DNA of 48,650 nt, taken from positions 1 through 48,650 of the forward strand of contig JAFRIE010000020.1 of assembly GCA_017432885.1 (NCBI GenBank). Direction: 5' to 3'. Each line of letters begins with the position of its first letter. The first letter of the stretch is position 1. The notes under the pieces are model-generated. The model ran no database searches. It had not been told where the DNA came from and saw only the letters and a program-made list of their open reading frames with translations. Both the position numbers and the translations under genes were made by a program. This document shows positions 40,649-48,626 of this stretch, piece by piece. This stretch comes from Erysipelotrichaceae bacterium. Its GTDB lineage: Bacteria > Bacillota_I > Bacilli_A > Erysipelotrichales > Erysipelotrichaceae.

Positions 40649-42076
40649 TCAGAACTGAAAATAAACGAATTCAGCCGCAACTCCTTTCTGTGCTCCAAAC
40701 AGTATGATCAGCCCCAGCAGAACATATCCGGCCCACAGCAGTGCCTTGTTCTGCACGACCTTGTCTGTCTTTTCCCGCCGCAGATCCATGTAGTCGTGAA
40801 CCGCAAGAATCAGAACATAGCTCAGCAGCAGGATCAGGGTGTCCTTTGTCATCAGCGTACTGATCAGAAACGGTTTAAGGTTCATGATACCGTCAAAAGC
40901 GTGTCTGAATACATACAGCGCATCTGCGCCGGTCTGAGCCCTGAATAAGACCCAGGTGAAATTACAGAAAGCAAAAACAGCGATTCTGCACAGCCATGCT
41001 CCGGCGGGATTCTTTCTGATACGTTCAAGTCTGCTGCCCAACATTGTTTCAAGAATCTGCGCCAGACCATGGACGGCGCCCCAGAAGATAAAAGTCAGAC
41101 TGGCTCCATGCCACAGTCCGCTCACCAGGAAGGTAAAAAGAAGATTGAAATAATGCCTTGCCCTGCCGCATCTGTTTCCCCCTAACGGGATATACAGATA
41201 GTCTCTGAACCATGTTGACAAGGAAATATGCCACCGGCTCCAGAATTCTTTGATGGAAGCCGCAAAATAAGGACTTCTGAAATTGGTCATCAGATCGATA
41301 TCCAGCAGTCTGGCCGTACCGATCGCAATATCCGAATAACCCGAAAAATCGCAATAGATCTGAATCGTAAAGAAAAAGATCACCAGCAAAAGATCAAAGC
41401 CTTTATAGGCAGAAAGATTGTCGTATACCGTATCGACATAAACAGAAAGACTATCCGCAAGCAACAGTTTCTTATAATATCCCCAAAGCATCAGCTTCAG
41501 ACCATCGATCGCTTTCTGTTCATTGAATCTGTGCTCCGCCCTGATCTGCGGCAGCAGATCAGTTGAACGTTCTATCGGTCCTGCTACCAGCTGAGGAAAG
41601 AAAGAGACGAATGTCGCATACACGATGATGTTTCTTTCGGCCTTTATCCTGCCGCGGTAAACGTCGATCACATAGCTCAGTGTCTGAAAGGTATAAAAGG
41701 AAATGCCGACGGGCAGCAGCAGGTTCAGAGTGATCGGATGCAGGGTGATGGAGAAAAGAGAAAGCAGCCTGGAAAGGGTATCTGCCATGAAATTGAAGTA
41801 TTTGAAGAAAAACAGGATCAGAAGACAGCACAGGACAGACGCTGAGGCAATCAGCTTCCTTGTTCTGACCTGATCCGTTCTTTCGATCAGCAGAGCCGTA
41901 AAATACGAAAGCAGAGTCGTAAAGATGATCAGAATAAGATATCCGGCGTTCCAGCTCATGTAGAAATAATAGCTGGCAAACAGCAGCAGATAAGACCTGT
42001 ATCTATGTGGAACCGCCCAATACAAAACAAACACGATGGGCAAAAAACACATGTACGCCAATGAATTGAACAACAT
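40649..42076 (-). CDS. MBOAT-family O-acyltransferase
   Basis: 475 residues, about eleven hydrophobic helices. The family hallmarks EFWSRWHISLSTWFRDYLYIP (277-297 in part) and SGLWHGAS with the catalytic H323 are present. It takes an acyl group from the cytosolic side and moves it across the membrane, in the manner of DltB/AlgI. The pair with the SGNH protein immediately downstream (6 bases) suggests acetylation of a cell-surface polymer. AGAGGAT precedes the ATG. It lies 135 bases from the next gene upstream, with two terminators between. Confidence 0.92.
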   Translation of the reverse strand: MLFNSLAYMCFLPIVFVLYWAVPHRYRSYLLLFASYYFYMSWNAGYLILIIFTTLLSYFTALLIERTDQVRTRKLIASASVLCCLLILFFFKYFNFMADTLSRLLSLFSITLHPITLNLLLPVGISFYTFQTLSYVIDVYRGRIKAERNIIVYATFVSFFPQLVAGPIERSTDLLPQIRAEHRFNEQKAIDGLKLMLWGYYKKLLLADSLSVYVDTVYDNLSAYKGFDLLLVIFFFTIQIYCDFSGYSDIAIGTARLLDIDLMTNFRSPYFAASIKEFWSRWHISLSTWFRDYLYIPLGGNRCGRARHYFNLLFTFLVSGLWHGASLTFIFWGAVHGLAQILETMLGSRLERIRKNPAGAWLCRIAVFAFCNFTWVLFRAQTGADALYVFRHAFDGIMNLKPFLISTLMTKDTLILLLSYVLILAVHDYMDLRREKTDKVVQNKALLWAGYVLLGLIILFGAQKGVAAEFVYFQF

Positions 42077-42162
42077 CCGCTTATCCTCTGACTCCTGTAT
42101 TTGAATTGTAAACTAATCTTAACATTATCCTATCCGTTTTTCCATTCCATATCCACAAAAAA

Positions 42163-42208
42163 ACAGAGTTCCCTCTGTCCATAAAAAATTTGTAGCCTGG
42201 CTACAAAT
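42163..42208 (-). terminator. tandem terminators after the 73-residue gene
   Basis: On the minus strand ATTTGTAGC / GCTACAAAT (42188-42208) is followed by TTTTTTAT, and ACAGAG / CTCTGT (42163-42178) is followed by TTTTTTT. The first begins 4 bases after the stop at 42212. Two in a row insulate the MBOAT unit. Confidence 0.85.
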
Positions 42209-42211
42209 CTT

Positions 42212-42433
42212 CTATACTGCCTGTTTTCTGCTTCTCTTGAAGGAATCGATGTACTCCTTCAGTTCATCCCGTGCCTCCTCCGACATGGTCAGAAGATCCT
42301 CGTGACGCTGTAAAGGAACGCTGATGATACCTCCGTATGTAAAAGTGACACTAATATTCTTCTTGTCAATACCGGTGATAATGCCATTGATGCCTGTTAA
42401 CTTGCTTTTGATAGACGTTCCGATCAGGGACAT
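42212..42433 (-). CDS. 73-residue KOW/SH3-like small protein
   Basis: I do not recognise a named family. The first 40 residues (MSLIGTSIKSKLTGINGII, then TGIDKKNISVTFTYGG) have the G-x-I-x-x-I-D-x-x-x-I-x-V-x-F pattern of KOW/SH3-like strands, and the remainder (LLTMSEEARDELKEYIDSFK) is a helix. AGGAAAGGAGG precedes the ATG. Its first 25 codons and about 75 bases upstream are duplicated, with decay, at 43508-43662. It may be a nucleic-acid-binding protein by fold only. Confidence 0.65.
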   Translation of the reverse strand: MSLIGTSIKSKLTGINGIITGIDKKNISVTFTYGGIISVPLQRHEDLLTMSEEARDELKEYIDSFKRSRKQAV

Positions 42434-42507
42434 ACAGCCTCCTTTCCTATGTATGATATGATGTTCCTTTACTTGTTAATTATCTCACAAAAAACAGGAA
42501 AAATACA
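42359..42507. repeat. donor copy of a duplicated segment (start of the 73-residue gene and upstream region)
   Basis: The segment covers the first 25 codons of the 73-residue gene plus its ribosome site and about 75 bases upstream (CCTCCTTTCC, TATGATAT, TTGTTAA and CACAAA blocks on the plus strand). It matches 43508-43662 block by block. The borders are judged by eye. Confidence 0.65.
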
Positions 42508-42528
42508 GAGAAAAGGATACCGAACATG

Positions 42529-42966
42529 TCAGTCGATCAGAATGCCCTGTCTTTCGTACTCCTTCAGCATTTCCCCGGTCTCGTCATAGAACTGTTTGAT
42601 CCGGTACGGGATGGAGGTACGAAAGCCGATCAGTGTACCGTTATAGTCATAGATTCCGTATTCCTTCTCAATCAGCAGGAGTGCGATGCGGGGCTGATAA
42701 TGGCGGATACGGGCGAGATCCCTGTCGACGTCTGCGTCTTCGATGAAGAAGTCGAAGACCCAGGGCATGCCCCAAAATTCATCCTTGCAGTGATCGTCAT
42801 TCAGACGGTAACCGTTTTCCCTGGCGATCCTTCTTACCTTGCCATCCAGTTCAAAGTCGATCTCTTCCTCGCATGCACCGGAATCCTTGATCAATCTTTC
42901 TGTCGTCGTATTCTCACCGATATGGTTCCTCAGATAGTCCAGCAGTTTCTGTTCGTTCAGTTTCAT
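42529..42966 (-). CDS. 145-residue protein of unknown function
   Basis: The first part, MKLNEQKLLDYLRNHIGENTT in part and LIKDSGACEEEIDFELDGKVRRIARENGYRL in part, looks like a winged-helix fold. The rest has FFIEDADVDRDLARIRHYQPRI and a terminal helix. I do not recognise it. The ATG at 42966 follows GGAGGTA; an earlier ATG at 42981 would bury that site. It is on the same strand as the KOW-like gene and is not preceded by a close neighbour. Confidence 0.65.
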   Translation of the reverse strand: MKLNEQKLLDYLRNHIGENTTTERLIKDSGACEEEIDFELDGKVRRIARENGYRLNDDHCKDEFWGMPWVFDFFIEDADVDRDLARIRHYQPRIALLLIEKEYGIYDYNGTLIGFRTSIPYRIKQFYDETGEMLKEYERQGILID

Positions 42967-43040
42967 TTCTGATACCTCCATCGTTATTGTTGCAGATATA
43001 GGGATTACAGTGGTCGTTTCTCAAACGACATCGAAGCAAA

Positions 43041-43068
43041 AAAACCTGCCGGGTAATCCGACAGGCGT
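43041..43068 (-). terminator. terminator of the 103-residue zinc-binding protein gene
   Basis: On the minus strand CCTGTCGG pairs with CCGGCAGG (one G-U pair), followed by TTTTTTTGC. It overlaps the stop codon at 43068-43070. Confidence 0.75.
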
Positions 43069-43379
43069 TAAGACTTTGCGGCAGCCTTCTCTTCTTTGAT
43101 ACAGTAGGCTTTTAGATAGTCCAGGAAGTCCTTTTTCAACGGATAGGCAACACTGTCGGCGATGACCGAAGTCCTACCGCAGAAGGGACAGACCGCCGTG
43201 GCATTGTCCATGCTTTTGCCGTCCATGCCGATCCAGTCGTAGATCTGGTTGGACAGGAAGATGGTTCCGCACTGGTAGCAGCCGCAGGTGACGCTCCGGA
43301 TGATTTCGCCGCCGTTGTGGACGCTGTGTCTTCTGGCATCGATCAGGACACTGTAGGGATATTTGGGTTTCTGTAGCAT
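43068..43379 (-). CDS. 103-residue zinc-binding protein of unknown function
   Basis: The protein has CGCYQCGTIF near residue 32 and CPFCG near 64, making a four-Cys zinc site around IYDWIGMDGKSMDNATAV. I recall a widespread family annotated only as cytoplasmic protein with CGxC..EIxxWID..GxTAxCPxCGxDSVIG, and this fits it. The C-terminus is a helix with a charged end (KEEKAAAKS). AGAGAGGTG precedes the ATG. Confidence 0.72.
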   Translation of the reverse strand: MLQKPKYPYSVLIDARRHSVHNGGEIIRSVTCGCYQCGTIFLSNQIYDWIGMDGKSMDNATAVCPFCGRTSVIADSVAYPLKKDFLDYLKAYCIKEEKAAAKS

Positions 43380-43492
43380 AGTTACACCTCTCTTCCGGGA
43401 TAATCATAGAATGGAAGAAAGAGATGGGGTGGGTAAATAAAAGGACAGGAAGAAATAACTTGATTCTGAAGCTAATTATTTAATTTATGTAT

Positions 43493-43582
43493 TTAAAAAG
43501 TACTGGTTTTGCGATTAATTGTTGTGATGATACCACTGATACCTGTGAGCTTACTCTTGATGGACGTTCCAATCAGGGACAT
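43493..43582 (-). pseudogene. truncated duplicate of the 73-residue KOW-like gene
   Basis: Reading leftward from an ATG at 43582, MSLIGTSIKSKLTGI, then SGIITTINRK and a stop after 29 codons. It matches the start of the gene at 42212-42433 almost residue for residue (NGIITGIDKK there), then diverges into TSTF and a TAA. The ribosome site AGGAAAGGAGG is kept, so a 29-residue product could still be made, but about 44 residues are missing. Confidence 0.75.
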
Positions 43583-43662
43583 AAAAGCCTCCTTTCCTTG
43601 TGTATGATATTTTAGTTCCCTTATTTGTTAACTATATCACAAAGAAGGAACAGAAAAACAGG
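43508..43662. repeat. decayed second copy of the duplicated segment
   Basis: The copy retains the ribosome site, the TTAACA/TATCAT blocks and the CACAAAG end. Its outer border, near 43662, lies inside the NUDIX gene, whose last codons and stop are encoded by the copy. Compared with 42359-42507. Confidence 0.65.
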
Positions 43663-44000
43663 GGGAATACTTCTATGTCTTGAGGATGAACCCATTTAAC
43701 ATCAGAATGATCATGCAAAACCATTTTGTCTGTTAATAAGGTACAGATAAAACAATCCATAACTAAATAAAAGGAATCGTATTGATGCTCTATTGTACAA
43801 AGGTAATTCTTAACTTCTATTTCAACATCAAATTCTTCTTCTATTTCTCTTTTAATAGCCTGTTCGCCGGTTTCTCCTTCTTCGTATTTTCCGCCTGGAA
43901 ATTCCCATAATCCAGCAAATTCACCTTTTAACCTTTTGGCTATTAAAATCTTATCTTCTTTCTCTATAATCGCTGCTACAACTCTTATTGTTTTCATCAT
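43632..44000 (-). CDS. NUDIX (MutT-type) hydrolase with a replaced C-terminus
   Basis: 122 residues. The nudix box runs from GGKYEEGETGEQ to REIEEEFDVE, with the REIEEE metal-binding core intact; ILIAKRLKG and LWEFPGG are typical of MutT-like (deoxy)nucleotide pyrophosphohydrolases. After DIEV the protein ends PLFFCSFFVI, unlike family members, because the frame runs into the duplicated segment at 43508-43662. About 15-20 normal residues are missing, so stability may be affected. The start is ATG at 44000 or 43997; there is no ribosome site, but a perfect TATAAT lies 5 bases upstream. Codon use is AT-rich compared with the region to the left. Confidence 0.8.
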   Translation of the reverse strand: MMKTIRVVAAIIEKEDKILIAKRLKGEFAGLWEFPGGKYEEGETGEQAIKREIEEEFDVEIEVKNYLCTIEHQYDSFYLVMDCFICTLLTDKMVLHDHSDVKWVHPQDIEVFPLFFCSFFVI

Positions 44001-44005
44001 TTTCT

Positions 44006-44035
44006 ATTATAGCAGCATACAAAACTATGTTTCAA
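44006..44035 (-). promoter_or_regulatory. promoter of the NUDIX gene, leaderless type
   Basis: On the minus strand TTGAAA (44035-44030) and a perfect TATAAT (44011-44006) are 18 bases apart. The start codon follows only 5 bases later (ATGATG), so the transcript would begin within or at the double ATG. Confidence 0.6.
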
Positions 44036-44123
44036 AAACCACAATAAGAAAACCGAGATCTACTTTTTTTTCATAGAAAAGGAATGGCCTATAGTAGTTA
44101 AAAATTGCGTTTTATAATGACCT

Positions 44124-44411
44124 TTATACAATCTTCTCAAATACCATAGTTGCCTGAATACGGTCGCCTCCCATCAAACCCTTACTGCCGCCATTGGCAG
44201 TAGTAATCGTGTGAAGTCTATATCCTTTTGACGCCTGTTTGTTTATGACATCTTCCAATTCTGTCAGATTTCCGGAACCAGTTCCGATCAGCTTTTCCTT
44301 CAGAGTTACCTGAAGAACAACGTAGTGATAGTCATGTCCTGATGCCACCGAAAAAGAGCTTTCTCTCTGCGCATTTTCTTTAAACTCATCAAACTTGTCA
44401 AATAATGCCAT
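44124..44411 (-). CDS. DUF4177-like small protein, 95 residues
   Basis: The body, DYHYVVLQVTLKEK, LEDVINKQASKGYRLHTITTA and IQATMVFEKIV, follows the DUF4177 pattern of a strand, a helix ending in G-Y/W-x-L and a final strand V-F-E-K. A stretch of G/S residues (GTGSGN) and a GGSKGLMGGDR loop lie between. Function is unknown in the whole family. GGAGGAT precedes the ATG. It is the first of several AT-rich leftward genes. Confidence 0.72.
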   Translation of the reverse strand: MALFDKFDEFKENAQRESSFSVASGHDYHYVVLQVTLKEKLIGTGSGNLTELEDVINKQASKGYRLHTITTANGGSKGLMGGDRIQATMVFEKIV

Positions 44412-44481
44412 TTTAATTTATCCTCCATTTTTTACTGTTTCTTGATTAGCTACTCTTTGTTACATTGGTATTATAATTGAT

Positions 44482-45522
44482 TTACTTTTTACTATAACCA
44501 TAAATCAATGACCAGACGTTCTTGTTCGCTGTATCACTTTTTAGCCTATAACGTGTTTTATTTCTAATCTCGAAATGATTATTCTTCCATGTAACATATC
44601 TATAAATAATGACGGATGGAAATTTAAAGTCTTTTTCCATTTTACCTTTCTTGTTCCGATCTTCACACACTAATATTGAATAGCCTTCTTCAACATTGTT
44701 CACTACCATTTGATAGTATTCCGGTTTCCATAATGAATGGATGCTCTGACAAACAATTCCGTTTATCCTTGTTATTTGCTTGTTAATTCCGTTGTTCTTT
44801 ATTCTTTCAATGAATTCTGATTCCGTAATGATACACGTTGGATAAAAGTACCTGATCGTTGACTTTAAGTCGTTGTCAATTGGCTTTCTGTATAATGCAG
44901 GTACTTGATAGATGAGTCCACCTCTTGTCTGAATAAAAATCTTGTTGTTTTTTAGGTTTTCAGGATTTTCAGCAATTCTAAAGAAGCCTTTGGCGTTATC
45001 TTCAAGAATCTGATACGATCCGTCGTCCATTTCGTTTACATGAAGATGAGTAAGATCATATAACCAGATTGTGTTTATTCCAAGTTCTTTGTAAAACTCG
45101 TTTCTCTCTTCAAAATCATAATCAATAAAAGAATGTTGGAACTCTATACAAGTGTTTATTTTTTCATAATATGCATCTGCTCTTTTTCTTCTGTTTGTAT
45201 TTGGGTTCTTGATTGTCTTTTCTATCTCGGCAAAAGAATCAAATTTGTTTTCCCATTCCTTGTGCCATAAACTTTCCTGAAAATGCCTTTGTTCGCGAAG
45301 AATATCAAATCTGCTCTTTTGTTCATCAGAGAGCTTCTTATAATCTTCTAAAGAAAGATATAACTTAAAATGTGGTCTACCGTGATTTTTTGCTCCCTTC
45401 CAATAGAGAACTTTAAAATCCTCTTCCACATCAACAAAATCCTCATGCCGATCGTATTTTCCATCAAATACATCCTGAGCTGTAATTATCTCTCCTGTTT
45501 TAAATATCCTTGCTATGAACAT
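44482..45522 (-). CDS. CoiA-like nuclease-domain protein
   Basis: 346 residues. The layout matches CoiA-type proteins: an N-terminal domain (MFIARIFKTGEII, then GRPHFKLYLS), the helix with ESLWHKEWENKF (E83, H87) and a PD-(D/E)XK-like core: RADAYY (D116) and IEFQHSFI with E127 and Q129, then RNEFYKELGINTIWLYD. CoiA promotes recombination of incoming DNA in competent streptococci. Here the first zinc-ribbon Cys are absent. No other competence gene is near. The second half (200-346) is not recognised. AT-rich codon use sets it apart from the flanks; ribosome site is weak. Confidence 0.65.
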   Translation of the reverse strand: MFIARIFKTGEIITAQDVFDGKYDRHEDFVDVEEDFKVLYWKGAKNHGRPHFKLYLSLEDYKKLSDEQKSRFDILREQRHFQESLWHKEWENKFDSFAEIEKTIKNPNTNRRKRADAYYEKINTCIEFQHSFIDYDFEERNEFYKELGINTIWLYDLTHLHVNEMDDGSYQILEDNAKGFFRIAENPENLKNNKIFIQTRGGLIYQVPALYRKPIDNDLKSTIRYFYPTCIITESEFIERIKNNGINKQITRINGIVCQSIHSLWKPEYYQMVVNNVEEGYSILVCEDRNKKGKMEKDFKFPSVIIYRYVTWKNNHFEIRNKTRYRLKSDTANKNVWSLIYGYSKK

Positions 45523-45551
45523 TCTCTTTTATGTTATCTTTTATGACGTAA

Positions 45552-45977
45552 TCACTGTTTCCCTCGCATCTTTTCAGCCAGTTTTTCGTCCCACTTGACA
45601 GCTGCAGAAAGATCAGCGATGAGTCTTGTGCCATGTTCGGATCTTCTTAATTCTGAATTTTGAAACATAACCGGGATCATGGTCATATCCGTTCCGCCAA
45701 AACATTGATGTACCCAATAATTCCTGGAAATCCTCAAAGCATTCAGATCCTCTAATTCTTTTTCATCAAAAAAGATGATTTGCTTATCATTCTGAAGCTT
45801 TTGAACTCTTTTAATCAGCATTCCGAAAGAATCAGATCCCAGTTCACCTAATCTTTCATACCAATCCTTTTCCTCATCTGCTAAAAGATGGCCACATATG
45901 TACTTTAGATGTCCCTCTATGTATTGATAAAACTCAATCAGTTTGCTGTATTTCACCCGGAATTCTGTTTCTGTCAT
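45552..45977 (-). CDS. 141-residue HEPN-like protein with an Rx4H motif
   Basis: An all-helical protein. Near residue 85 SRNYWVHQCF holds R-x4-H (R85, H90), the RNase-type motif of HEPN domains, after a helix with EDLNALRISR. HEPN proteins are often toxins or defence RNases, but this one lacks an obvious nucleotidyltransferase partner. Start codon at 45977 has no ribosome site; TACAAT lies 8 bases upstream. It is leftward, 29 bases from the CoiA-like gene, so they could be one transcript. Confidence 0.6.
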   Translation of the reverse strand: MTETEFRVKYSKLIEFYQYIEGHLKYICGHLLADEEKDWYERLGELGSDSFGMLIKRVQKLQNDKQIIFFDEKELEDLNALRISRNYWVHQCFGGTDMTMIPVMFQNSELRRSEHGTRLIADLSAAVKWDEKLAEKMRGKQ

Positions 45978-46034
45978 ATACCATTATTGTAAAACAAAAC
46001 GTAATAAATTCATCGTTTCCTGTAATAGTGTTTA

Positions 46035-46787
46035 CTAGATGATCCTCCAGTAGCACTCGAAATACTTGCTCTGGTTTTTAGCAGCATATTTAATCTTCTC
46101 ATCGATATTCTGTACGTACTTCACTCCCTTATAATTAGGCTGTGCCTTTGCCCAAGCCACGGCTTCTTTCATATTCGCATACTCTTCCACAACCTCGTTG
46201 TTCTTAAGCCTCAGCACCTTCCTCACCTCATCCGGATACTTCTTAGGATCCACATATTCCAGAAAAGCATCAAAGTTCCTGTCCCCCGTCTTCATCTTGT
46301 CATAGACCATCTTCAGAAGTTTGGCATCATCCAGGGCATTATGATTCTGATCATCCATGTCCTTGTTGAAGTACTTTCCCAGCTTCTCAAGCGATATCGT
46401 CTTATTCGCATAGAAGAACTGTTTCAGATCTTCCGAACAGTCATACATGTTCATGTACAGAAAACTTAAGATGGAAGCTTCCTTTATTGATGATGCATTC
46501 AGATAGGTACTGTATACAAAGTCGACATCCGAGGATCCGTAATTGATGAATTCCGGAACCTCTTCATTCTTGCTGCACCAGTCGTAGAAAGACTCGAAAA
46601 CTTCCTTCGAGGAAGGAGCTTCGTTTACATCCTCCTGACTGATTCCTGTCAGTTCTTCAATCTTCGGTGTAACAGGATCATCAGAATAAACCAGTGAATA
46701 AAACTCCTCTCCATCTTCTCTTATGCAGCCTATGGAGATGATCTCGTGTCTTGATTCTGTCGCTTCAAAGTCTATGTAGTATTTCAT
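46035..46787 (-). CDS. DEDDh-type 3'-5' exonuclease with a C-terminal extension
   Basis: 250 residues. The exonuclease core is DFEAT (D6, E8), SSDVDFV (third acidic residue) and NHNALDDAKLL (H and D of the DEDDh motif). That is the DnaQ/RNase T-like fold. After ~175 comes an extension with NMKEAVAWAKAQPNYKGVKYV and YAAKNQSKYFECYWRII, possibly a binding domain like the ones of RNase H-linked viroplasmin/caulimovirus domains. The previous gene ends 5 bases upstream; there is only a weak GAAGAA site. Confidence 0.8.
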   Translation of the reverse strand: MKYYIDFEATESRHEIISIGCIREDGEEFYSLVYSDDPVTPKIEELTGISQEDVNEAPSSKEVFESFYDWCSKNEEVPEFINYGSSDVDFVYSTYLNASSIKEASILSFLYMNMYDCSEDLKQFFYANKTISLEKLGKYFNKDMDDQNHNALDDAKLLKMVYDKMKTGDRNFDAFLEYVDPKKYPDEVRKVLRLKNNEVVEEYANMKEAVAWAKAQPNYKGVKYVQNIDEKIKYAAKNQSKYFECYWRII

Positions 46788-46792
46788 ATGGT

Positions 46793-47380
46793 TTATTCTT
46801 CGTAACTCAGCATTAACTTGTATAGATTACCGCTTATTGCGTTAAATAGTTCTAAGTCATCTTCATTTTCGCTAATCACGAGCCATTCATTTTCGTTTCT
46901 CTCTAGCCTTATCGTAACAGTGCTTACATATTGTTTTCCTTTTCTGATCTCATCATTTACCTTCTCCGTCCAGATCTGTGTTAAAAGATTCATCAGCATT
47001 TCTTCTGAGGCTCCTGCCGTCAATAAGGTTTCACCTTGAGAAACAAAGTCTATGAATGTATTGGTAAGGGAATTTCCAAAGGCATATGTCTTAATCTTAA
47101 CTGTGACTTCAGCCTGATCGTCTTCAATCGTTTCATTGATTATTTCATAATCAAACTGAGCTGCAGATTTAAATATTCTTTCAAAAAACCCTTCAAAACC
47201 ATCCGGTATTTCTATTTCGGCAGATGCCGAATTCATGACCTGAGGTAAATTCTTTTTTACTTCTTTTAAATACTTTACAACAGCACCCGATGGTGTCGAT
47301 ACATCTTCAGAAACTGCTGTACATCCAAATATACTGATCAACAGCATGAAAGCCAATATGATTTTCCGTATCTTTTTCAT
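46793..47380 (-). CDS. lipoprotein of unknown function
   Basis: 195 residues. KIRKIILAFMLLISIFGC gives a lipobox with Cys20. The mature part has a cystatin/NTF2-like pattern (GAVVKYLKEVKKNL, then FDYEIINETIEDDQAEVTVKI and VTIRLERNENEWLV), resembling DUF4878/DUF5105-type lipoproteins. No catalytic motif is seen. CGGAGAC precedes the ATG. It is followed by the exonuclease gene. Confidence 0.75.
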   Translation of the reverse strand: MKKIRKIILAFMLLISIFGCTAVSEDVSTPSGAVVKYLKEVKKNLPQVMNSASAEIEIPDGFEGFFERIFKSAAQFDYEIINETIEDDQAEVTVKIKTYAFGNSLTNTFIDFVSQGETLLTAGASEEMLMNLLTQIWTEKVNDEIRKGKQYVSTVTIRLERNENEWLVISENEDDLELFNAISGNLYKLMLSYEE

Positions 47381-47424
47381 TTTTGTCTCCGTACAATAGC
47401 TTCTATTCTAATCATATCATCAGT

Positions 47425-48399
47425 TTATTCACAGTTCTGATCCCAGTAGTTTTCAGCTTCTTCATAGTCATCAAACTCCCCGCTGTACTCTTCATACAGA
47501 TCCTGTGCATCGCTGCACGCACAGTAGAGTTCCTTCTCTTCCCTCAGATTCTCTTCCTGTATCCGTCCATGCTGTCTGTCATCCCATTCCCGGTAGACCT
47601 CATAGTAGTCGTAGTCCCTGGGATACTGCTCATACGAAATGATATGGATGTTCCTGCAGGATTCCTCGTACAGCTCCCACAGATCCTCGCTGTATCTCTT
47701 ACCCGAGGTGGTATCCGTATTCTTCGCTGTAGACTTATACACCAGTCTGGGACCTTCCTCCGTATCCTGATACCAGTAGTAGGTGAAGTAGATATCATCC
47801 CCTTTTACGTAGCACTCCATGTCGGAGTACTTTCCCAGGATGAAGTATTTCTCGTAATAGGAACTGCCGTTTTCGTATACGAACATGTCGATGTCGTCTC
47901 CCTCTTTTGGCATGACGTAGTCCCTGATCAGCTGTTTATCTCCGTTGAGATAGTCCTGATACGCCTCTCCTAACTCGCATGCGGTTTTAGACCTTTCACT
48001 GTACTTCCTGTTTCGGTCAAAGGAGTATTCACAGCGGTATACTTCCCTGCCGTCGCTCTTGAGGTTCCAGGTAAGGATCAGATCAGATGAATCATCCGTT
48101 TCAATCACATGGGAACAGTATTCCAGAACAGATCCGCTCAGTCTGTTCCTGAGATCGGAATCAAACAGCAGGGAGGAATCGGTAAAGCTTAACGATAAAG
48201 GATCCGAAGTATTCTTCGGTTTGGATGTCGTGTCTGTTTTTCCGGTATCGTTCTTTTTGGCGCTGTCTGTGGGTCTGGAACTGCTTGTCGGGGATGGTTG
48301 CTCGTTCTTTCCAAAGATGGCATAAACGACCAGTACGAAAAGAATGAACAACAGTCCGATGATTCTTTTTCTGCCGCTATAGGATGTTTCCTTATTCAT
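47425..48399 (-). CDS. membrane-anchored extracellular protein of unknown function
   Basis: 324 residues. A basic start (SGRKR) and one helix (IIGLLFILFVLVVYAIFG, 13-30) are followed by a Ser/Thr/Pro/Lys linker (31-68) and an extracellular region rich in Tyr, Asp and Glu, with a terminal DDYEEAENYWDQNCE. No recognised fold. The ribosome site is weak (AAAGAAAAGAA). Confidence 0.65.
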   Translation of the reverse strand: MNKETSYSGRKRIIGLLFILFVLVVYAIFGKNEQPSPTSSSRPTDSAKKNDTGKTDTTSKPKNTSDPLSLSFTDSSLLFDSDLRNRLSGSVLEYCSHVIETDDSSDLILTWNLKSDGREVYRCEYSFDRNRKYSERSKTACELGEAYQDYLNGDKQLIRDYVMPKEGDDIDMFVYENGSSYYEKYFILGKYSDMECYVKGDDIYFTYYWYQDTEEGPRLVYKSTAKNTDTTSGKRYSEDLWELYEESCRNIHIISYEQYPRDYDYYEVYREWDDRQHGRIQEENLREEKELYCACSDAQDLYEEYSGEFDDYEEAENYWDQNCE

Positions 48400-48626
48400 T
48401 TCTTTTCTTTATTATCCCTTCTTACTTAATATACCAATAATCATTGTTCCAATCATAATGTAATACAATTATGGTTCAAAAAAACCGACAAGTTATGGAC
48501 AATAAAAAACCTTAAATGTTAAACTAAACGCTATTTTTATAAATCATTTACTCTTACAGACTTGCGTTTAACTGTACAAAGGATGTAGGTATAAGATGAC
48601 GGATGTCTGATCAGTAAGGAGTTTTT

